Source: Penicillium oxalicum
Taxonomy: Eukaryota; Ascomycota; Eurotiomycetes; Eurotiales; Aspergillaceae
Assembly: GCF_001723175.1 (NCBI RefSeq)
Contig: NC_064654.1
Span: 1,922,001-1,986,000, forward strand
Direction of reading: 5' to 3'
DNA length: 64,000 bases
Shown here: piece after piece, positions 57,863 to 64,000 of the stretch
How positions within the stretch are numbered: position 1 is the first letter of the stretch
Layout: every line of letters starts with the position of its first letter
The notes under the pieces: model-generated
The model's database searches: none
Seen by the model: the letters and a program-made list of their open reading frames with translations, nothing else
Told to the model about the DNA's origin: nothing
Position numbers and translations under genes: made by a program

Positions 57863-58260
57863 ATGTCTGAAACAGTCCGCCCGGCATTCGCAGACCGTGA
57901 ACGTCCCTTGCTGAGCTATGGGATCCCCTTCCCAGCGGCAGCAGCCGAGCACGTCACCAAGACCTTTGGCGCCTCGCGAGTCTATGTGATCTGTTCCGGA
58001 TCGCTGTCACGCAATACTGATGCATTGGGTCGTTTGACGGCAGCCTTAGGCCCAGAGAAAGTAGTCGGTCGCCGTCTCGGAATGCAGAGCCATACATTGT
58101 GGTCCGAGGTCTTGCAAATCGTCGAGGAGGCACGAAAGGCGAAGGCGGATCTATTACTGACACTGGGAGCTGGTAGCTTGACGGATGCTGCTAAGATAGT
58201 CGCCTTGGTAAGCCTAATTTGGCCATTCTGTACAGTCGAACATCTTGACTTCATCTCTCT

Positions 58261-58308
<48 letters not shown>

Positions 58309-59299
58309 CCGGTAACTCAATCGCCTTGCTGAACGCGATCCACGTCTTTGCAGGCCCTGGGCAATCATGTCCAAAATGCTTCCGATCTCGCAACTCTGGC
58401 CGAAGGCCCAAGCAAGCGGCCCCAGATTCAACCACCCACGATTCCCATCATTTCAATCCCCACGTCTCTATCCGCAGGTGAATATTCAAATTTCGCAGGT
58501 GGAACGGAAGACCGCTCTCATCGAAAGTATAGCTTCCAAGCACCGTCGCGTGGGCCGCAGCTCGTCATTCTGGACCCCGAGCTAGCAGAGACTACACCAG
58601 ACTCGGTCTGGTTGAGTACGGGAATCCGAGCAGTAGATCACTGTGTGGAAACGCTCTGCGCCACGAAAGGAACGTCGCCCGAGTCCGACAAGTTGGCGGG
58701 TCATGCATTGAGTATGCTTGTCCCGGCCTCTTGAAGTGCAGAACGAATCGTCAAGATCGAGATGCTCATCTCCAGTGCTATCTGGGGGCGGCGGAGGCCA
58801 TGGCTGCGTGTTCCAAAGGATCGGTGCCATTGGGAGCAAGTCATGGTATTGGCCATCAGGTAAGCTGGTCCTGGGTTGCGGGGGCAGAAGCAATTTGATG
58901 TTATTCAGCTGACGAGGAGATGAGTAGCTTGGACCATTGGGCGTAGGGCACGGCGAGACGAGTTGTATCTTACTGCCCGCCGTCTGCAAGTACAATGCAC
59001 GACACAATGCGAATTGCGAACGACAGGCTCGCGTCCGCGATGTCCTTCTGAGCGACCCGGTCGTCACGGAGATCCTACAGCTACATTCTTCGAGCAGTGA
59101 TACCCTGGATTTGGGCGACATTTTGGACCTCGTGATACGCGAACTAGGCATGCCGCGTTCTTTGACCGACGTGGGCGTGGGCCGTGACAAAGTGGATGGC
59201 CTTGCTGAAAACAGCCTACATGATAGGTGGTGTCGGACCAATCCAGTTCCCCTCACGGACAAGTCTCAAGTCTTGGAGATTTTGGATATGGTCTTGTAA
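57863..59299 (+). CDS. Iron-type alcohol dehydrogenase family protein, one-base frameshift
   Basis: Exons 57863-58207, 58354-58859 and 58928-59299. In exon 2 the frame breaks: after HALSMLVP the reading hits TGA at 58732, whereas GLLKCRTNRQDRDAHLQCYL continues one frame over from 58725. A base seems missing within the CCCGG at 58722-58726. With it the product would be about 407 residues. Family members are NAD(P)-dependent dehydrogenases or maleylacetate reductases. Seen: the nucleotide-binding loop LLLTLGAGSLTDAAK, the metal region GIRAVDHCVETL, HGIGHQLGPLGVGHGETSCI, and the end VDGLAENSLHDRW. Intron 1 holds a long TG repeat. Substrate unknown; a role beside the pectin genes is not shown. 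Sequencing error or true lesion cannot be told apart. Confidence 0.85.
58264..58304 (+). repeat. TG dinucleotide repeat inside an intron
   Basis: About 20 TG units, preceded by TC repeats, inside the first intron of the dehydrogenase gene (58208-58353). Repeats of this length are prone to length changes. Confidence 0.9.
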
Positions 59300-59782
59300 T
59301 GGAAGTGGTTCGCGAGGTCTTGTTCTCTACGCACGTCTAGACACACTTTCAACCTACGCTGCTTCCTACCTCCACCGTGGGGTGCCACACTACTCAGCAC
59401 CCTCAGTGTTCATGCTTCCAGTCACTCGTTAATCCCCCATTAAATATCTCTCAACCGGTACGTGAGAAGTAGTCGTAAACATGGTTCCCAATAAAGTCTA
59501 CACGGGTTGAATGAATTGAAGGAAACCGGAACGACCCAATCAGGAAAGGTGTCTCTGATTACTTCGTGACATTTCGCATGGGGGATATGATGGGAAAGCT
59601 AGAAGCATGGGGATGGGGATAGGTGGGAATCAAGAAATAAACATTTCGGGCCTTAACTAAAATCGGATTCACATGGCCCACGAGGGACAATTGGCATTCG
59701 GAAGGGGGTCGAAGAAAGCCAACCCAAATGGGCAGAAAAAATGGAGCAGAAAGATGCTGCGGATATCAAACAAAACAGAAAT
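59300..59782. other. Convergent spacer before the importin gene end
   Basis: It holds the 3' UTRs of the dehydrogenase and importin genes. No gene was seen. Confidence 0.5.
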
Positions 59783-62700
59783 CTACTGGAAGAACTTGCG
59801 GACCCGTTCCTGGTTATCGGGGTTGACGCCAGCCAGGATCGATTCCGCATTCAAGTTGGTTGCCGCCACCAACTGCTTGGCGGCCTGGGCAACGCGAGCG
59901 GCTGTTTGGCCTTGCACAGTGCCAGCGTCGAGGGCTTGAACAATGTATCCAAAGACACGATCGGCCTTGGTGAGGACCGCGGGGTTTTGCCTGAGAAGAG
60001 TGAAAAGGGTCAGCCAATTGTCTAGAGAGATTCGGAAATGAAAAGTTAATGGAGAGGACGCAGAGGCGCGGAACACATACTGTTCAATCAGCTGAACAAT
60101 GAACGAGTACGCGTACGGAGCGGCCTCCTCGTCATTAATAATGGGCAGAGTGTCGATCCAGTTGTTCACAATCTCCTGGGCATTCTGAACTTTGGAAGAA
60201 TTGAAATGCAGAATCTTCGCAATGCTGGCAGAGGCGTTCTCGGTGGCAAAGACGTGCTCCTCCGTGCGGTTCTGCGGGTGTTGAGTAACCTGGAACAGGC
60301 TTGGAATGCTCGCAGCCACAAAATCAGCCCAGACAGCACCGCCTTTTTGTGCAGCAACGCCAACACCGTAAGCTGCAGCCTGGCGGTTAGCGGCATTCTC
60401 ATCCTGCAAACCAGCGGCGAGAGGCTGCATGATGTGATCTTTGTAAGCCCAAGACTCGGCAGAGCAGAACTCCAGAACATCGTCCATGATGCACAGGGCC
60501 CACTGTCGTTGGGTAGGGTCCTGGCTGGTGATGAAATTGTCGTAGAACTGCATCAACTGTTGCCAAGCCGGCAAGAACGTCGTTCCCTGGTTCTTGAAAA
60601 TCGTGTGGAAAGCCTTGTTCATGTCACTGAGCAGGTTTTGATCATCTTCGATAGCATACTCATAGTCGAGATTTTCTTCATCGCCGTCCTCAAGTTCAGC
60701 CTGCTCCTCCAATCGCTGCTTCACGCGCATTTGGTAGTCCTCCAGGGTAGACTTGGCAGACTCAATGAAGCTCTGCATGTGCTGTGGAGTCAGACTGTTG
60801 ACGCCAACCACTTCGACAGACTCGTAGAAGCACTGATACATCTCGGCCAGAGTGTCAACAGTGGGCTCGGCGCTCAAGACTTCAATGATCTTCTCGGCCA
60901 CCTTGTTCCACATCTCGGCGAAGCCAGGTGAGTTGCCTCCATGGGCCTTTTTGTATGAGTTGAGAAGTTGAGGAATCAGCTTCGCGGCAGAGACACGAAC
61001 AGGATCGTGGAAGAAGAATGCCAGTCCAGGAATGGCAATCTTTTCCATGGTCTCGAGCACGTAAGGCTCAAAAGCCTCTTCGAGGATTTGAGCGTAAATG
61101 GTAATGAGCTCAATGGCGGTGTTCTTGTCCTCCAGGGCACTGGTCTTGATACCAATCACCTTGCCCTTCAGAGGCACCAACTCCCAGCCCTCGTCCTGCT
61201 CGACTTGCTCGATTTGGTCCTCATCATCGAGCAGCTGGATGTCAGCCTTGGCAGCAGCCACAGTCAGAAGAGGAGGCATGACGCCGGGAAGATAAGGCAC
61301 AAAGTCACGACCCAACACACGGCACATACGGCCCCAGCAGTGGAGAAGATACTGCGACTGGGGGTCATCTGCATCAACAATGTTCTGTTGAATGTGTCCA
61401 AGAATATTGACAAGGTTCAAAGCATCCGCGCCCATTTTCTCCTTACCAACGGCCAAAGCAATCAAGGTGGCACACTCCATGGCCTTAGCACGAAGCAAGC
61501 GGTACTCCTTGCCTTGTTCCTGCTTGAGCACATTGAGGAGCAGCGGCATGAGAGTGTCGTAGTACTGGCCGAACGCAGTCTCGGCGGAGTCAGCAATAGT
61601 GGCAATGGTAGACAGCGCCTGCTCCTGAAGGTAGCGCTTGGGGCTTCGCAGGAGTTCCAAAAGGCGGCTCAGGAGGTCACCGAGGTAAGGCTCCAAGATG
61701 CTGCGCTCAGCTTCCTCACAGAAATTGACAAGGGCGGCAGCGGCGTGGGACTGCACACGGGGCTCGGTCGAGCTGAGCACGGGAATGATGTTGTTGAGAA
61801 CAATACCGTGGTATTTCTCCTGCATGATACCGGCAAAATCAGTGCTCATTTGGCCGAGAGCGTTGCAACCTGCGTAGCGCACACGGGGATGCGGGTCCCG
61901 CAGAGCTGGGACAACAAGAGCCAAAACCTGGTCGAGCTCGTTGATCATCAACTCGCGGCAACCTTCGGAGATGGCAGAGATGGCCATCAGAGCAGCGTGA
62001 CGATCACGCCAAGCGGACGAAGACACCATGCGTGGGATCCATGAGAAAGCAGGTTGAAGGATAGCATGCCCACCGAGCTTGTTTGCCAGGCGATCCATGC
62101 ACTGTTCACCAGCAATGTGGTTGAGGTCGCTCTCCTCTGGTTCCAGCTGTGATACCCGAGTTAGCGAGCTGATGATGAAGCCAAGAACTAACTAGAGACA
62201 CACTCACATCTTCAGAAGCGTTCCATTCCTCCGCATCATCGTCATCAGCACCCACATCAGTCATCAGACTCAGGCATTGGGTGACCATTTCTTTCGCAAA
62301 GTTGGGCTCCTTCTTGCACATGTTTGGCGCGTAATCGGCAAATGTCGCCATCAACTCGAGCGCATTTTGGCGAACTTGGTCACTGAGCTCCTTATCTGCA
62401 ATGACGCTGATACTGAACTTGACGAGATCACTGAACGATGCCTTGAACATCCGGGGGCTAATTTCAGCCAGCTCGATAAGGGCCAGGAATGCGGACGAGA
62501 GCTCATCGCTCTCGCTGGATTCCTTGAGAGGAGGGAGAATGTTGAGAAGAGCGGGCATCAGGGAGAAGAATTTGGCTTGCGATTTCTTGTCGATAGAGCG
62601 GAACAATGAGGCAAATGCATCCATAGCAGCAATGCGCACCTGCATGGGGTATGTGGGTTAGAAAACCGTTGTAAAAGGTGGTACCTTTGCCGAAGACGAG

Positions 62701-63554
62701 CTTACAGAGATGTTCTCGTCCTCGAAACCCTTCGTGAAGACGGCGAGGACAGCTTCTTCGTGCTGCTTTTCGATGATACCGGGAGTGGTTGTGAAGATAC
62801 GGAATGCGGTCTCTCGGAGTCCAGACTCGGGGGACTGGCTAGCCTGGAAGAGGACGCTCAACAGCTCGGCCCATTGCTCGCCTATTGCCAAAGCAACATC
62901 AGTCAAAAATTAGGTCCTATGTCCAAATCTGACCCCGTGTCTGAGGCCCACGAGCAAAGGAGGAGGCGACGGTTGAGAATGCGTACCGTTGTCTGTGTAT
63001 TGGCGGGCAACCTCTGCCACTGCATCTCCGACCTTCCTGCGCACATCAGCGACTGCCTCGCTGGTCAGACATGTCACCAGCTTCTCACGGATGGCGATGC
63101 GTTGCTCGTTGGGCAGGCTCAAGAAAACCTCCTTGACATCACCAGAGATGGGGTCTTTGCGGGTCTTGGTAGAAATTCTTCGGAAGAGCACAGCGGCGAA
63201 AGCACGGGTCTGGCAACGCAGGTTTTCAAAAATCAGCACGTGTCTCGACGAACGACCTCGCGGTGGGAGGAACTTGGCAAAGTGCATTGAACATGTGCAT
63301 CAACGGGCCGAGTGGCTTTCGGCTCGTAAATTCCTTCACGCCGCAGCAGGAGTCATTCGGTGAGCACTCACTAGTGTATCCTCTGCCCCAGCGATCTGCT
63401 CTGCCAGCCCCATCAACAGAATATCGGGCTTATTCTGCACCCAGTCATTATTGAGCTGCTCTTCGGCCTGAGATCGAACGGCATTATCGGGGGTGCTGAG
63501 CGCGCGTAGCAGCTGAGATAGCGCGGTGTGGACCTCTTGGGGCAGCATAGACAT
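59783..63554 (-). CDS. PSE1: Importin beta-3 (Kap121/Pse1, importin-5 family)
   Basis: Six exons on the minus strand: 63554-63372, 63209-62987, 62881-62706, 62639-62208, 62146-60081 and 59990-59783, giving 1095 residues, the usual length. Kap121/Pse1 carries ribosomal proteins, transcription factors and histones through the nuclear pore and is regulated by Ran-GTP. It is helical throughout with HEAT repeats: LLRALSTPDNAVRSQAEEQL at the start, VVPALRDPHPRVRYAGCNAL and LSSTEPRVQSHAAAALVNFC in the middle. Acidic loops include LEDGDEENLDYEYAIEDDQN. The end is NPDNQERVRKFFQ. The last intron (60080-59991) is 90 nt, in frame and without a stop; removing it restores IEQQNPAVLTKADRVFGYI. Orthology is firm. 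Confidence 0.95.
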
Positions 63555-64000
63555 GGTGGGTGCGTCTGATCCCAAGATCCAACAGACAAGATTGACCCAG
63601 TTTGTTGGGAGCCCTCGAAACGAGATTGATCACAGGAATGAATCAAGTGGAGGGGTGATTCAAAGGCGAAGGAGGAGGGGGAAGATTTGTTTTTGGTGGG
63701 GCGGAGAAGGAGGGAAAAAAAGATTGATGGTTATGGAGTCAGGGCCGCCCAAGGGTTGATATGCGAAGAGCGCCGAAAGATGTCGAGTGAATTCACCCTG
63801 AAGACAAAGAACTGGTAATTGTCCATATCATTTATTTCAGCAACCATGTAACTGAACTATTCAAATTGAAGCAGTCATACACATTTTAGAGTCCAAATTG
63901 TACCCCTTTTAGAGCACTAATTCTGGGCAGGCCAATTTGGAGGTGCGGAACCTCGATTGGCCCGACAAAACATGGTGGTTGCTACATGCGGATCTGCCAA
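63555..64000. other. Upstream region of the importin gene
   Basis: Promoter and 5' leader of the importin gene, purine-rich on the + strand near 63660-63725. No other gene was seen up to the window edge. Confidence 0.5.

Noticed and set aside
59991..60080. Reading through 60080-59991 as importin coding sequence
   Set aside because: The frame is open, but the 30 added residues interrupt a conserved segment that is restored exactly by splicing.

Overview
The window is nuclear DNA of a filamentous ascomycete. Short spliceosomal introns (about 45-110 nt, GT-AG, CTAAC/CTAAT-like branch sites), intergenic spacers of 0.3-2 kb and the gene set (TeaR-like cell-end marker, QPY-rich metacaspase, Spt10-like GNAT, GH11 xylanase with CBM1, GH78/GH28 pectin enzymes) point to a Eurotiomycete of the Aspergillus/Penicillium kind. 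The order is an inference from gene content; the species cannot be named. Exon boundaries below were read by hand from splice signals and frame continuity.

Layout. 1-2768: one protein-coding gene of unknown function with a transactivation-like acidic tail. 2769-10898: an 8.1 kb stretch without a convincing gene, full of simple repeats, including a 26-nt G run. 10899-12847: sds23 (CBS-domain PP2A regulator). 12848-17664: sparse region with a tRNA-Val, a small hypothetical ORF and an F-box/LRR-like protein. 17665-25941: housekeeping genes on the minus strand (metacaspase, CCT7 chaperonin subunit, Spt10-like acetyltransferase with an integrase-type HHCC zinc finger). 26776-37443: a LanC-like protein, an intron-containing tRNA-Met, a Ubl/BAG membrane co-chaperone, then three accessory-type genes (Zn2Cys6 regulator, GT32 glycosyltransferase, RTA1-like membrane protein). 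39493-42540: GH11-CBM1 xylanase and two uncharacterised genes. 44442-51693: teaR, glutaredoxin, AIM18-like mitochondrial protein (single-base frameshift) and RPL26. 52531-59299: a pectin group with divergent GH78 and GH28 genes sharing a 1.4 kb promoter that holds a GaaR-type site, followed by an iron-type alcohol dehydrogenase (also with a single-base frameshift). 59783-63554: importin Kap121/Pse1.

How the genes fit together. Most are ordinary conserved genes. The clearest functional grouping is GH78 + GH28: both are secreted, divergently transcribed and fitted to degrading rhamnogalacturonan side by side. The xylanase upstream region carries paired CreA-type sites and a possible XlnR site, consistent with carbon-source control. 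The least-explored items are the LanC-like gene, the GT32 gene with an altered DXD motif, the regulator/GT32/RTA1 trio, and the two frameshifted genes, which may be real lesions or base-calling errors. No clear mobile element, CRISPR array or wholly new multi-gene system was seen.
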